From contig NZ_JALGYW010000024.1 in NCBI RefSeq assembly GCF_023111095.1, positions 1-64,000 of the forward strand: 64,000 nt of DNA. Direction: 5' to 3'. The notes under the pieces are model-generated. The model ran no database searches and was not told where the DNA came from. It worked only from the letters and a program-made list of their open reading frames with translations. The position numbers and the translations under genes were made by a program. The stretch is from Maribellus sp. YY47 (GTDB lineage: Bacteria > Bacteroidota > Bacteroidia > Bacteroidales > Prolixibacteraceae). The stretch's first letter is position 1. Each line of letters opens with the position of its first letter. Of this stretch, positions 28,158 through 37,915 are shown piece after piece.

Positions 28158-28196
28158 TACTGAAAAGTTCAGGATCCAGTCCTGATAAAAATATTA

Positions 28197-28231
28197 AAAG
28201 CTCTCGCTGTTTACAGTGAGAGCTTTTTTTT
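28197..28231 (+). terminator. Rho-independent terminator of rplU-rpmA
   Basis: A 13-bp hairpin (AAAGCTCTCGCTG with CAGTGAGAGCTTT, one G-U pair, loop TTTA) followed by eight T, 39 bases after the rpmA stop. Confidence 0.9.
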
Positions 28232-28424
28232 GCGTTACATCCCCTGCAAATAAAAGTCTGTGTGTGTTGGTTGGGCTTGAACATTATTGCCCGCTAATTG
28301 TCAGTTAACATAACTTGGTTTTTTGGGAAAAATATCCGGGTAAAAAGAAATGCGATAAACGCCCAAAAGATTTTATCTATCTTTCGCTTGATAGACAAAG
28401 AAATGCCATGACAATTTATCCAAT

Positions 28425-30665
28425 ATGTTTAGAATGAAATTAACGCTCTTTGTATTGTTGTTTTGCTTTGCCGTGGATGTATCAGCCACAACAAATGTTG
28501 CCGATGCCGATACTGCCAAATTATCGCAAGTTCTTTCCCGGGGCAGTGATCTGCTGCCGGTAAATATGGATTCAGCATTGATTTTTTTTAATGAAGCGTT
28601 GCCGATCGCAGATAAAATCATCAGTGAATCCAACTATTCAGAAAAAGTTATTCGTGACGTAATTTTTAGGAAAGCAAAGACACTTGATAAAATTGCAAAC
28701 TATTATTACGGTCAAAAATACGATTACGACAAGACTCTCGACTATCTTTTACCGGCAATTGATTTATTGCAGGGGCTTGTCGATGAGGAAGAGAACGAGG
28801 AGCAGAAAACAACTTACCTGAAAACCCTCACGAATTCGATGATTACAGCAGGCGCTGTATATTTTAACAAAGATGAATTCCCAAATTCTCTCGAATATTA
28901 CAACCGATCGCTGGAGAATGCAACACTTCTGAAGGATAGCCTGATGCAATCAAGAGCATTGCTCAACCTGGGAATGGTTTTTAATAATCGGGGAATGTTT
29001 GCCGAGGCCATTCAGAACTACTATACCGCAATGGGTATTTTTGAACACTTTAACGATAAAAAAGGAGTGGCTATCTGTAATCTAAGCATCGGCAACATTA
29101 TGCGGAAGCAGAATTCGCTGGAGAAAGCCATCGAGAGCTACGGCAAGGCACTTGAAGTATTTGCCGAATTAAAAGATCAGCGTGGACTTTCATCGTGCTA
29201 TAATAACCTGGCCATTTGTTATTCGAATCTAAATGATTACGACAAGGCAATTGAACTGTACAATAAATCGTTGGACCTGGATCTGGAACTGGGAAGGGAA
29301 GCTAATATCGCCATCACCTATGCGAACATTGCAGTGTTGTATCAGTCAAAAAAAGAATTCGATACGGCTATTGACTATGTGCGGAAATCGATGCAGTTGA
29401 ATGCAAAAAACCGAACATCCAGAAGTCTGATGGTCAGCTACTTAAATCTTTCGGGCACGTATTTGTCGAAGGTTAAGGACTCGCCTGACAGGTTACGTAT
29501 TCATCCCGGCGATCTCGATACCATTATTGTATATGGCGAAAAAGGCCGGGCGCTTGCCGATTCGCTTGAACTTATTTTAGAAGAAGAGGCCGCTTTGGAT
29601 ATCCTGAAAGACGGCTATGCACTGAAGAAAAATTATAGAAAAGCCTTTGAGTTGGCTGATGAGTTAAATGTGCTTCGCGACTCGATTTTCAACAGTGAAA
29701 AAACAAAAGTGATGGCAGAAGCAGAAGCCAAATACGAGACCGAAAAGAAGGAACAACAAATCAGTCAACAAAAATATGCGCTCGAACATCAGCAGGCAGA
29801 ATTGCAAAATGCCCGGCGTTTCCGTAACCTGCTGGCTGTTATCGCAATCTTGATGGTTGTCGTTGTCTTTTTGGTGTACTATCATTATTCCCGAAGCAAG
29901 AAAGCCCACAAAATTCTGGATGAAAAAAGCAGTTTGATTGAGAAGCAGAACCGAAAGATTACCCAGCAAAACGACCAGTTGGAGGTCGCCAATCAGAAGC
30001 TTACCGAGTTGTTGCGGTTTAAAGAAAAGCTTACAGGAATGATCGTTCACGACCTGAAAAATCCGCTGAACAATATTCTGAACAGTCACAATATTGACGA
30101 TCCTGAATTTCGGGAACAACTCATCATGCAGTCGGGTTTTGATATGCTGAACCTCACACAAAATATTTTGGATGTATACCGTTTCGAAGAATCGCAGATG
30201 TCCATCTCAAAAGAATCCTGCAGTGTGTTGGAAATACTAAAGGAAAAAGCAATGGAAGTGGCGTTGTACGTAACAGAAAAGAACCTGATGCTTGAGTTTC
30301 CTGAAGACAAGTTACAGTTGGTTAATGCTGACGGAAAACTGTTGCGACGCATTTTCTCCAATCTATTGGGGAATGCCGTAAAATACGCGCCATCCAACAG
30401 TACAATCACGGTGACACAGCGAATGGAGGACGACAAGGTGGTTCGACTGGGCGTTCACAATTTAGGGCCCGCAATTCCCCGTGAACAACAGGAAAATATT
30501 TTCAAAAGGTTCCGGCAGTACGAATCGCGCGATATGGGCGTAAACACTTCAACCGGGCTGGGGCTGTCGTTTTGTAAAATGGCAGTCGAAATTCACGGTG
30601 GAGAAATCGGTGTTCATTCCGACGAGAACGGTACTGAATTCTGGTTTACACTCCCCAATAAGTAA
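28425..30665 (+). CDS. TPR-repeat sensor histidine kinase
   Basis: A 746-residue protein: signal peptide (about 1-20), a periplasmic array of tetratricopeptide repeats (about 130-340, with RALLNLGMVFNNRGMFAEAI and ITYANIAVLYQSKKEFDTAI), a coiled coil, one membrane helix (about 467-485), a second coiled coil, and a kinase core. The H box is GMIVHDLKNPLNN and the N box IFSNLLGNAVKYAP; the final G box is STGLGLSFCKM. The first G box reads VHNLGPAIP, with Asn in place of the usual Asp. The TPR part should bind a protein or peptide partner in the periplasm. No response regulator gene is adjacent. Confidence 0.88.
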   Translation: MFRMKLTLFVLLFCFAVDVSATTNVADADTAKLSQVLSRGSDLLPVNMDSALIFFNEALPIADKIISESNYSEKVIRDVIFRKAKTLDKIANYYYGQKYDYDKTLDYLLPAIDLLQGLVDEEENEEQKTTYLKTLTNSMITAGAVYFNKDEFPNSLEYYNRSLENATLLKDSLMQSRALLNLGMVFNNRGMFAEAIQNYYTAMGIFEHFNDKKGVAICNLSIGNIMRKQNSLEKAIESYGKALEVFAELKDQRGLSSCYNNLAICYSNLNDYDKAIELYNKSLDLDLELGREANIAITYANIAVLYQSKKEFDTAIDYVRKSMQLNAKNRTSRSLMVSYLNLSGTYLSKVKDSPDRLRIHPGDLDTIIVYGEKGRALADSLELILEEEAALDILKDGYALKKNYRKAFELADELNVLRDSIFNSEKTKVMAEAEAKYETEKKEQQISQQKYALEHQQAELQNARRFRNLLAVIAILMVVVVFLVYYHYSRSKKAHKILDEKSSLIEKQNRKITQQNDQLEVANQKLTELLRFKEKLTGMIVHDLKNPLNNILNSHNIDDPEFREQLIMQSGFDMLNLTQNILDVYRFEESQMSISKESCSVLEILKEKAMEVALYVTEKNLMLEFPEDKLQLVNADGKLLRRIFSNLLGNAVKYAPSNSTITVTQRMEDDKVVRLGVHNLGPAIPREQQENIFKRFRQYESRDMGVNTSTGLGLSFCKMAVEIHGGEIGVHSDENGTEFWFTLPNK

Positions 30666-30768
30666 ATGAAATGAGCCTTTTGCCGAGCCAATCCGAATAA
30701 GAAGTTAATCAATAAGAACTTAATCTGATTTTACGATTGTAATTGCAATGTTCTGCCGCAACATTTAT

Positions 30769-30776
30769 TAAATTTG
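30769..30776 (+). promoter_or_regulatory. Promoter -7 element for serS
   Basis: TAAATTTG matches TAnnTTTG and lies 24 bases before the serS ATG. A TTG at 30743-30745 is 23 bases upstream, slightly beyond the usual spacing. Confidence 0.4.
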
Positions 30777-30799
30777 CGCTTCAATAAAAACAGATTGAC

Positions 30800-32074
30800 A
30801 TGCTCAACTTAAAATTTATTCAGGACAATCCGGAGCTCGTTGTTGAGAAACTCAAACGGAAGAATTTTGATGCTTCTGAGATTGTTGCCCAGATCATTGA
30901 ATTATATCAGCAAAAAAATAAACTGCAGGGTCAGGCCGATCAGGCAAAAGCCGAAATGAACAAAATATCGAAGGAAATTGGTATGATGTTCAAAGAAGGC
31001 AAGCACGAAGAAGCCAACGCAGCCAAAGAACGCACTTCGGAACTCAAGGAAAACATCAAACAATACGATACCGATTTTGCATCCATTGAGGACAAAGTGT
31101 ACCAATTGCAGGTGCAGTTGCCCAATATGCCCAGCGACCTTGTTCCGGCCGGGAAAGGTGCCGACGACAACGAAATTGTAAAAACCGGTGGCGAAAAACC
31201 TGCCTTGCAGGCCGAAGCTTTACCTCACTGGGAACTCGCAGCCAAATACAACCTGATTGATTTTGAATTGGGAGTTAAACTTACCGGTGCAGGTTTTCCT
31301 GTGTATCGTGGAAAAGGTGCGCAGCTGCAGCGTGCACTCATCAATTTCTTTTTGGCAGAAGCCACTAAAGCCGGTTACGAAGAAATTCAGCCTCCGTTGA
31401 TGGTGAACGAAGATTCAGGTTTTGGAACCGGTCAGTTGCCCGACAAAGAAGGACAGATGTACCACGTTACCGAAGATAATCTTTACCTGATTCCGACGGC
31501 CGAAGTTCCGGTAACCAACATTTACCGCGATGTGATTCTGGATGCCAAAGATCTTCCGTATAAAAATACAGCTTACAGCGCGTGTTTCCGTCGCGAAGCC
31601 GGTTCGTACGGAAAAGACGTGCGCGGCTTGAACCGTTTGCACCAGTTTGATAAAGTGGAAATCGTTCAGATTGCTCACCCCGATAAATCATACGAAACGC
31701 TCGACCAGATGGTAGCGCATGTGGAAGGTCTGGTTCAGAAGTTAGGTTTGCCTTACCGTATTCTTCGTTTGTGCGGAGGCGACATGAGTTTTACATCGGC
31801 GCTTACCTATGATTTTGAAGTATACTCGGCCGCCCAGGAAAAATGGCTGGAAGTGAGTTCGGTTTCCAACTTCGAAGCTTTTCAGGCCAACCGCTTGAAA
31901 TTGCGTTACCGCGAAGATGGTGTGAAAAAGCCGCAGATTGCGCATACGCTTAACGGAAGTGCGCTGGCATTGCCGCGTATTGTAGCTGCTTTGCTCGAAA
32001 ATAACCAGACGCCCGAAGGAATTAAAATCCCGGAAGCACTGGTTCCGTTTACCGGGTTCGAAATGATTAATTAA
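30800..32074 (+). CDS. serS: Serine--tRNA ligase
   Basis: A 424-residue class II synthetase. The N-terminal tRNA-binding coiled coil spans about 30-100 (QQKNKLQGQADQAKAEMNK onward). The catalytic domain has motif 2 in ACFRREAGSYGKDVRGLNR and motif 3 in LNGSALALPRIVAALLEN. It charges tRNA-Ser with serine and, in many bacteria, tRNA-Sec. Length and motifs are normal. The gene is transcribed alone and ends in two stacked hairpins. Confidence 0.98.
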   Translation: MLNLKFIQDNPELVVEKLKRKNFDASEIVAQIIELYQQKNKLQGQADQAKAEMNKISKEIGMMFKEGKHEEANAAKERTSELKENIKQYDTDFASIEDKVYQLQVQLPNMPSDLVPAGKGADDNEIVKTGGEKPALQAEALPHWELAAKYNLIDFELGVKLTGAGFPVYRGKGAQLQRALINFFLAEATKAGYEEIQPPLMVNEDSGFGTGQLPDKEGQMYHVTEDNLYLIPTAEVPVTNIYRDVILDAKDLPYKNTAYSACFRREAGSYGKDVRGLNRLHQFDKVEIVQIAHPDKSYETLDQMVAHVEGLVQKLGLPYRILRLCGGDMSFTSALTYDFEVYSAAQEKWLEVSSVSNFEAFQANRLKLRYREDGVKKPQIAHTLNGSALALPRIVAALLENNQTPEGIKIPEALVPFTGFEMIN

Positions 32075-32086
32075 TAGAGATAAATT

Positions 32087-32119
32087 ATTCACCCCTTGAC
32101 TTCAAGTCAGGTGGTGAAT
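32087..32119. repeat. Palindromic intergenic element after serS
   Basis: A 15-bp imperfect inverted repeat (ATTCACCCCTTGACT with AGTCAGGTGGTGAAT, two non-Watson-Crick positions, loop TCA). It sits between the serS stop and the separate terminator hairpin and has no T tail, so it is more like a REP-type palindrome than a terminator. Confidence 0.55.
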
Positions 32120-32135
32120 ATGAATAATATTACCG

Positions 32136-32163
32136 AAAGCTGTCGTTTGTGACAGCTTTTTTT
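32136..32163 (+). terminator. Rho-independent terminator of serS
   Basis: A perfect hairpin AAAGCTGTC / GACAGCTTT around GTTTGT, followed by a T run of eight, about 60 bases after the serS stop. Confidence 0.88.
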
Positions 32164-32204
32164 GTATCTATACATTCATTCTAAACGCCTGAAAAGCAAA
32201 TGTT

Positions 32205-33062
32205 ATGGAAGAGGCCCACAAGAAAGAACTCATAGCGGCAATTCAAACCCAGTTGCAACGGGTGAAGGAACTGTGCGAAGCAGACGACGTACCACCGGAA
32301 ATAAAGGTGCATGAAATACGAAAATCGTTTAAACGCCAAAGTGCCCTGCTTAAGCTATTTCCTGCCGAGCTTCAGCCTGACGTAGACAACTTCCGAAAGC
32401 CACTACGAATTATTGCGCGGCGGCTCACTTTAGGGCGTGAGTCAACTGTAAACCTGCAACTGCTCGATCGCCTTGTCGCTGAAACAGGCGGGCTCGACGA
32501 AAGTTCGAATGCCATACTCAAAGCAAAACTTATCCAGACCAACGAAGAGAGCCTCGACGAATTGATTGCGAAGGAGAAGGTGCTGGTTGACATTCTTCGC
32601 CTGATGAACGACGGACAGGAAACGCTGCTTCCTTTAGTGACTTCCGCCGATTATTCCGTTTTTGTTTTTGATGAACTTCGAGCTACTTTTCAGAAAAGTA
32701 AAGATTGGTACCGGTTTATCGCGTCGGGTTACGATGCTGAACTCTATCATAACCTGCGAAAACAGATGAAAACGCTGTGGTACCAATCAGAGATCGAAGC
32801 GCCGGGACAAACCGAAGTGCCGGGAACCGTGCTCGAAAAACTTCATTACATTACCGATCAGCTCGGCGACGATCACGACTGGTACATCTTTATCAAGGAG
32901 ATCAGCCGCGAGATGTATGCCCTGAGCATCGACGACATCCGTAAAATGAAACAACTGGTTCGTGATGCCCAGGATCTGAACTTACTTTCGCTTAATCAAA
33001 ACCTGGCCGACTTTTTTAGCCTGTCGGGAGAAGAATACATTGAATTGCTCCGTCAACTTTAA
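32205..33062 (+). CDS. CHAD domain protein
   Basis: A 285-residue all-helical protein. The CHAD signature histidines and basic residues are visible: KVHEIRKSFKRQSALLKLF (about 29-47) at the start of the first half, YHNLRKQMKTLWY at the start of the second half, and LGDDHDW near residue 225. CHAD domains bind polyphosphate through these basic patches and are often encoded beside polyphosphate kinase or CYTH phosphatase genes. Neither gene is here, so the link to polyphosphate is from the family only. It is expected in the cytoplasm. It converges on the DUF4838 gene with a gap of 9 bases. Confidence 0.85.
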   Translation: MEEAHKKELIAAIQTQLQRVKELCEADDVPPEIKVHEIRKSFKRQSALLKLFPAELQPDVDNFRKPLRIIARRLTLGRESTVNLQLLDRLVAETGGLDESSNAILKAKLIQTNEESLDELIAKEKVLVDILRLMNDGQETLLPLVTSADYSVFVFDELRATFQKSKDWYRFIASGYDAELYHNLRKQMKTLWYQSEIEAPGQTEVPGTVLEKLHYITDQLGDDHDWYIFIKEISREMYALSIDDIRKMKQLVRDAQDLNLLSLNQNLADFFSLSGEEYIELLRQL

Positions 33063-33071
33063 GAATTTTCT

Positions 33072-35288
33072 TTAATTGACCGTTACTTCATCGGCAAAAA
33101 TCCAGACCGGCAACCCTGCTGCATTGTGCCAGGCCGGTGCCTTGGCGACATTCTTTGCCTTTATTTTGATGTACCGGGCTGTCGCCGGATGATTTTGCAC
33201 TTCAAACAATTCAATGTCGTTTCTTTTGCTTTCCGGTGAAATCGGATGTTGCGTTGAAACGGTTTCCAGCGGAGTATATTTCGTACCGTCCTCAGAAATC
33301 GAAAAGGCCACTTGCTCCGGGAAAAACACAATGTGGTTGGTCACCTGGAGAAAGGCGATGGAGACGTAACTGAATTCCTTAATTTCGCCTAAATCGATCA
33401 CGGCTTCCAGGTCGTTCCCTTCGAAACCCAGCCAGTTGGCGTAGAAACTGGTTCCGCCAAAAGCTCCGTCGGTTAGTACCTGCGGATCTTCGTCCGCGTA
33501 TTTTTTAGGCTGGGTCAGCAATTGCACTTTCGCGGCGCGGGCCAGGTTCTTTTGCCCAGCGCGTTTCAGAAGCGTTTGATAAGCCCCGAGGTATTCATCT
33601 ACCGTATAACCCATTTCGTTCATCAGGGCGATGTTTTCATCCCGGCAACTTTGCTCGAAACGCTGAAGATGCTGGCTCAGCGCTTGGCTTATTTGACCAT
33701 CATCGAGCAAGCGAAATTTCTCCGACATTCCGTTTCTTGCCATTTCCAGCGATGCGTAATCGGTACTTATACGGGCAGCTCTCACGCGCTTTAAAACTTC
33801 CGGTTTGGACGCGACGGCCTCTTCTGCCTGGTCGAAAAGGGTGTTGTATTCCTGCAGTAATTCCGGTTTCAGAAAAGAAGTAAAAGCCTGTGCCGGATCG
33901 CCATACAGGTAAAGGAAAAAGTCAGGTTGTTTGGCTAGTTCCTCGTGTATCCGCTTGACGTATTTTTCAACAAAAGGTCCTGCTTCTTCGTAATAACCGT
34001 TGGTAAATTCGGTGATTAGTTCATCGGTTTCCAAATCGGGGTTCCAAAGCAATTTGGCAGTTAACCACGAACGTAATTCAAACAGCTCGCTGGGATTGTG
34101 ACTGTGTTGTTCAAAAATCCAGGTGGCGTTGTTATCTCTGAAAAAGCGGATATTGGGCTGCAAAGTCATGATGTTGGGGAAAGGAGCCAGGAAATTGGTG
34201 AATTGCGTGGTGTAATCCCAGATACGGATGTTTTCGGTGAGCGCTTTCCAGCCCACCAGGTCTTCGGCAAAATCGGTGCATTTTTCTTCGATGGGCGCAC
34301 TGCGGTCGCACTCAATCGAACAAAGGGTAATAAGAACATTGTCGAGCGGCTTGGTTTTGCAAGGTTTTCGCGTGTGCTGATAGGCCAGTGTCGAAATGGT
34401 TTTATCGGGAAACTCTTTGGCAACCGCATTTACAAAACGGATCATCGAACCACTGGGCGATCCTTCCTCTGCGTCTGTTTGGCTGCAGGCTTCACATTGG
34501 CAATACTGGGTATTGTCGTCCTGGCTAACCGAAACAACCTGCTGGTCGGGATATCTTTCAAACCAGGTTCGCACCGAATCGATCACCATGTTCAGCACTT
34601 CCTTGTTGCTGAGGCACAATTGTGTTTGTTTGCGTATGCCGTCGCGCAGCGCAAAATATTCGGGGTGGCTGTGAAAAAACTTTTCTCCGGGAACCAGACG
34701 ATGAAAAGTGTGTACCCTTGCAACCGGCACATAATTGGGAAAGGCATCATGACTGACCTTTAGCTTATCCGCAAAATCAGGATTTTCATAAAACAGCCGC
34801 GAATGTACCGTTCGTGTCGTAATGTTGGGCGTGTAAATATAGTTCAGTCCTTTGGGAACGGAGAGGGTGTAAGCTGTCGGCACTTTTTCCACAGCAGGAG
34901 AAAACCACTGGCAAGCCAGTTCATTTTCGAGGAAGGCATAAACGGCATACAGCGTGCTTTGCTCGTCGGCACCCGAAAGAACCAGATTTTTACCCTCAAA
35001 AAAATAAGAGATGGTATGGGGCGCCAGGTGGGTATCGTTTTGAATACGGATGACAGGTTTCTCGGTATCGGCATTTTCCCCTGAGGTAATGGGAAGTTTT
35101 GCTGAAGAAATCTGCAGCAGGTATTTTTGAAGTTCTCCGGCGGCTTTTTCAAGTGTGGCCTCCGCGTTTTCAGGAAGTTTTATTTCGTAATGGCTTTGCC
35201 CGTTTTTAACGATTGTTACTTCGTTTTTCCGGGTGCACGAGAAGAGAACGATGAGCAGGGCGGCAACAAGGGAAAGCGATTTGTTCAT
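33072..35288 (-). CDS. DUF4838-type lipoprotein, putative glycan-active
   Basis: A 738-residue lipoprotein (lipobox LIVLFSC, Cys18). Residues about 25-135 resemble the GH20-type N-terminal alpha/beta domain (AAGELQKYLLQISSAKLPI, VLSGADEQSTLYAVYAFLE). A DUF4838-like TIM-barrel region follows (VSVSQDDNTQYCQCEACSQ, IWDYTTQFTNFLAPFPN, WIFEQHSHNPS). The C-terminal about 150 residues look like an F5/8-type carbohydrate-binding beta-sandwich. Such proteins are placed near glycosidases in polysaccharide loci, and some are predicted hydrolases, but no activity is settled. No SusC/SusD pair is close by. Confidence 0.8.
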   Translation of the reverse strand: MNKSLSLVAALLIVLFSCTRKNEVTIVKNGQSHYEIKLPENAEATLEKAAGELQKYLLQISSAKLPITSGENADTEKPVIRIQNDTHLAPHTISYFFEGKNLVLSGADEQSTLYAVYAFLENELACQWFSPAVEKVPTAYTLSVPKGLNYIYTPNITTRTVHSRLFYENPDFADKLKVSHDAFPNYVPVARVHTFHRLVPGEKFFHSHPEYFALRDGIRKQTQLCLSNKEVLNMVIDSVRTWFERYPDQQVVSVSQDDNTQYCQCEACSQTDAEEGSPSGSMIRFVNAVAKEFPDKTISTLAYQHTRKPCKTKPLDNVLITLCSIECDRSAPIEEKCTDFAEDLVGWKALTENIRIWDYTTQFTNFLAPFPNIMTLQPNIRFFRDNNATWIFEQHSHNPSELFELRSWLTAKLLWNPDLETDELITEFTNGYYEEAGPFVEKYVKRIHEELAKQPDFFLYLYGDPAQAFTSFLKPELLQEYNTLFDQAEEAVASKPEVLKRVRAARISTDYASLEMARNGMSEKFRLLDDGQISQALSQHLQRFEQSCRDENIALMNEMGYTVDEYLGAYQTLLKRAGQKNLARAAKVQLLTQPKKYADEDPQVLTDGAFGGTSFYANWLGFEGNDLEAVIDLGEIKEFSYVSIAFLQVTNHIVFFPEQVAFSISEDGTKYTPLETVSTQHPISPESKRNDIELFEVQNHPATARYIKIKAKNVAKAPAWHNAAGLPVWIFADEVTVN

Positions 35289-35324
35289 AGTGGTATGGTT
35301 TAAATTTACAAAACGAATCCGGGT

Positions 35325-35840
35325 TTAAGAGGGGGGAGCAGGCGGAAGATCAACTTTGCGGATAATCGATTTATCGTGACAATTCTCGAGCAAAGTAAGG
35401 TGGTCCATCCGTAAAAGCGGGTGTTTGAAATGAGGAGCAATTTCCACCAGCGGAACCAGCACAAAGAGGCGGTGTTGGATACGCGGATGAGGCACGGTCA
35501 GCGATTTGGTTTCAAAATAGGTATCGTCGAAATACAAAATATCGATGTCCATGGGGCGCGAAGTATAACGCTCTTCGCTGTCCAACGCGGGTTTGCGGCC
35601 AAACATCTCTTCAATTTCCTTGATTCTCCAAAGCAATTCTTCGGCTTCCAGAATGGTTTTGATTTCTACCACCTGGTTCCAGAAATTATCGTCGGAGGAA
35701 AATCCCCAGGGGGGCGTTTCATACACCGACGAGGCCTGTTGGATCGGCCCAAGTATCTTGGTGATGTGCCGATGAACAAGGATGAAATTTTCTTCCTTAT
35801 TGCCGATATTTCCTCCCAAACCCAGAAAAACCTTGTGCAT
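35325..35840 (-). CDS. folK: 2-amino-4-hydroxy-6-hydroxymethyldihydropteridine diphosphokinase
   Basis: A 171-residue folate-pathway enzyme that transfers pyrophosphate from ATP to hydroxymethyl-dihydropterin. Motifs: LGLGGNIGNKEENF at the start, SSVYETPPWG near residue 40, and RPMDIDILYFD followed by VPHPRIQHRLFVLVPL, which bind Mg-ATP and the pterin. The start at 35840 (MHKVFLGLGGN) agrees with the family; the open frame upstream to 36014 has no match and is rejected. No other folate gene is adjacent. Confidence 0.95.
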   Translation of the reverse strand: MHKVFLGLGGNIGNKEENFILVHRHITKILGPIQQASSVYETPPWGFSSDDNFWNQVVEIKTILEAEELLWRIKEIEEMFGRKPALDSEERYTSRPMDIDILYFDDTYFETKSLTVPHPRIQHRLFVLVPLVEIAPHFKHPLLRMDHLTLLENCHDKSIIRKVDLPPAPPS

Positions 35841-36024
35841 AGAATTATATCTTTGTAATGATGCAGAAAAAACCTTACCAATAGTGCAACAGTCAATACC
35901 TAAACAAAAATAGAAAACAGCCGTGAGATTGCCGAAATTGTTGCTGATAATATACGGAACAAGCGTGATAATCTTCATAGACAATTGGCTGAACAGAGTT
36001 TGAATAACAAACAATTATAATAGT

Positions 36025-37809
36025 ATGAAACAATTTTTTAAGTATGTGCTGGCCACCATCGTTGGATTTTTTGCCGTTTCCCTGATCGGAATTTTTCTGA
36101 TGGTGATTGTGTTTAGCGCTTTGGTAGCTTCTACCGAAAAACAGGTAAGCGTGGCAGATAATTCAATGTTGGTGATCGACTTGACCCGGCAGGTGGTGGA
36201 TCGCGCTACCAACGACCCGTTTGAAGACCTTGATTTGCCCACCATGTTCAATACCGCAAAAACCATTGGGCTCGACAATATAACCGAGGCGCTGCAAAAT
36301 GCAGTTGACGACGACCGAATCAAAGGGGTTTACCTCGATTTGGCAGTGATTAACGGAGGGATGGCTTCGGTAGAGGAAATCCGCAATGCCTTGATTGCCT
36401 TTAAAGACAGCTGCGACAAACCGGTTTACGCCTGTGCCGACAAAGGTATTCTGGGGCAAAAAGCTTACTATCTGGCAACGGTGGCCGATAAAATTGTAGT
36501 GCATCCCGAAGTATCGGTTGATTTTCGCGGACTGGGTGGCGAAATGATGTTTTATACCCACGCCCTCAAAAAAATCGGAATCGAAATGCAGGTGGTGCGC
36601 CACGGTAAATTTAAAGCTGCGGTGGAACCTTTTATGCTCGACAAAATGAGTGAGGAAAACCGCGAACAACAACTTACTTACATGGGCAGCCTGTGGAATC
36701 ACATGTTAAAGGGAATTTCAGAAAAGCGTGGCCTTTCGGTGGAAGAGCTGAATAAACTGGCCGACGAGGTACAGACCTTCAGCAAAGGAAGGGTAGCCGT
36801 TGAAAAAGGACTGGTGGATGCCGCCCTATACAAAGACGAAGTGCTCGACGATTTGCGCGAAATAACCGGCACCGAAGGTACCGAAGGGGTTCCGGTGATT
36901 GGTGTGAAAGATTATGTGAAAGCTCCTTCTGCCGGAAAAGGGAAAAAATACAGCCGGAATAAAATTGCAGTGATTTATGCCAGTGGCGAGATAGGTGTTT
37001 CGCTTAGCGGCGACGAAGCCATCGAAGGCGATAAACTGGGCCGCGAGATCCGTAAAGTGCGCCAGGACAGTAGCTACAAAGCCATTGTGCTGCGTGTGGA
37101 TTCTCCCGGGGGAGCCGTGTTTGATTCCGAAACCATTTGGCGCGAAGTAAAACTGGCCGCCGAAGAAAAGACCATGGTGGTGTCGTTTGGCGATTTGGCC
37201 GCTTCGGGTGGTTACTACATTTCGTGTGCTGCCGATAAAATTGTGGCCAGCCCGAATACCATTACCGGATCGATCGGAATTTTTGGTACCATCCCGAATT
37301 TTGGTGAGTTGCTCAACGATAAACTGGGCATTACCACCGATGTGGTAAAAACCAACGAGAATTCGGACCTGCTCACACTTACCCGCCCGATGACTCCTTA
37401 CGAACGCCAAATGATGCAAAATACCATTGAAGAAGGTTACGCTACCTTTATTTCGCATGTGGCTGAAGGTCGTCGTATGACAAAAGAAGCTGTAGATTCG
37501 ATTGGACAGGGACGTGTATGGAGTGGCGAAAATGCAATGGAGATCGGATTGATCGACCAGTTTGGCGGTTTACAGGATGCCATTAAACTGGCAGCAGAAA
37601 TGGAAGGCCTCGATAACTACCGCACAGTTTCGTTGCCAACACAGGTAAGCCCGCTCGAAGAAATGCTCAAAATGGGCGGAGGCAGTGTTCGCGCCCGTAT
37701 CCTGAAAAACGAACTGGGCGACAAATACCGTTACTACGAATATTTCAAAAAAGCGACCGGCATGAATGGCGTAATGGCCCGTATGCCTTACGATATTTAT
37801 TTGAATTAA
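36025..37809 (+). CDS. sppA: Signal peptide peptidase SppA, 67K type
   Basis: A 594-residue inner-membrane serine protease that degrades cleaved signal peptides. It has one N-terminal membrane helix (about 8-33) and two tandem S49 domains. By comparison with the E. coli enzyme, the catalytic lysine is Lys197 in GKFKAAVEPF of the first domain and the nucleophile is Ser394 in LAASGGYYIS of the second. VDSPGGAVFDSE precedes it. Length fits the long bacterial type. It has its own terminator and no operon partner. Confidence 0.95.
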   Translation: MKQFFKYVLATIVGFFAVSLIGIFLMVIVFSALVASTEKQVSVADNSMLVIDLTRQVVDRATNDPFEDLDLPTMFNTAKTIGLDNITEALQNAVDDDRIKGVYLDLAVINGGMASVEEIRNALIAFKDSCDKPVYACADKGILGQKAYYLATVADKIVVHPEVSVDFRGLGGEMMFYTHALKKIGIEMQVVRHGKFKAAVEPFMLDKMSEENREQQLTYMGSLWNHMLKGISEKRGLSVEELNKLADEVQTFSKGRVAVEKGLVDAALYKDEVLDDLREITGTEGTEGVPVIGVKDYVKAPSAGKGKKYSRNKIAVIYASGEIGVSLSGDEAIEGDKLGREIRKVRQDSSYKAIVLRVDSPGGAVFDSETIWREVKLAAEEKTMVVSFGDLAASGGYYISCAADKIVASPNTITGSIGIFGTIPNFGELLNDKLGITTDVVKTNENSDLLTLTRPMTPYERQMMQNTIEEGYATFISHVAEGRRMTKEAVDSIGQGRVWSGENAMEIGLIDQFGGLQDAIKLAAEMEGLDNYRTVSLPTQVSPLEEMLKMGGGSVRARILKNELGDKYRYYEYFKKATGMNGVMARMPYDIYLN

Positions 37810-37826
37810 GCGGATTTCCGGAATTC

Positions 37827-37863
37827 AAAAGAGCCGTTCTTTACTTGAAGGAACGGCTCTTTT
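37827..37863 (+). terminator. Rho-independent terminator of sppA
   Basis: A near-perfect hairpin AAAAGAGCCGTTCTTT with AAGGAACGGCTCTTTT (one mismatch, loop ACTTG), followed by CTTTTC, 17 bases after the sppA stop. It could also act for the converging gene. Confidence 0.85.
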
Positions 37864-37873
37864 CTTTTCGATC

Positions 37874-37900
37874 TTTTCCAAAGTTTCAAACTTTGGAAAA
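37874..37900. repeat. Perfect palindrome in the convergent gap
   Basis: TTTTCCAAAGTTT and AAACTTTGGAAAA form a perfect 13-bp inverted repeat around one C. It lies between the sppA terminator and the stop of the DUF6261-like gene, with no T tail on either strand. It is a REP-like palindrome rather than a second terminator. Confidence 0.7.
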
Positions 37901-37915
37901 GGTTAGCGAGAGGTA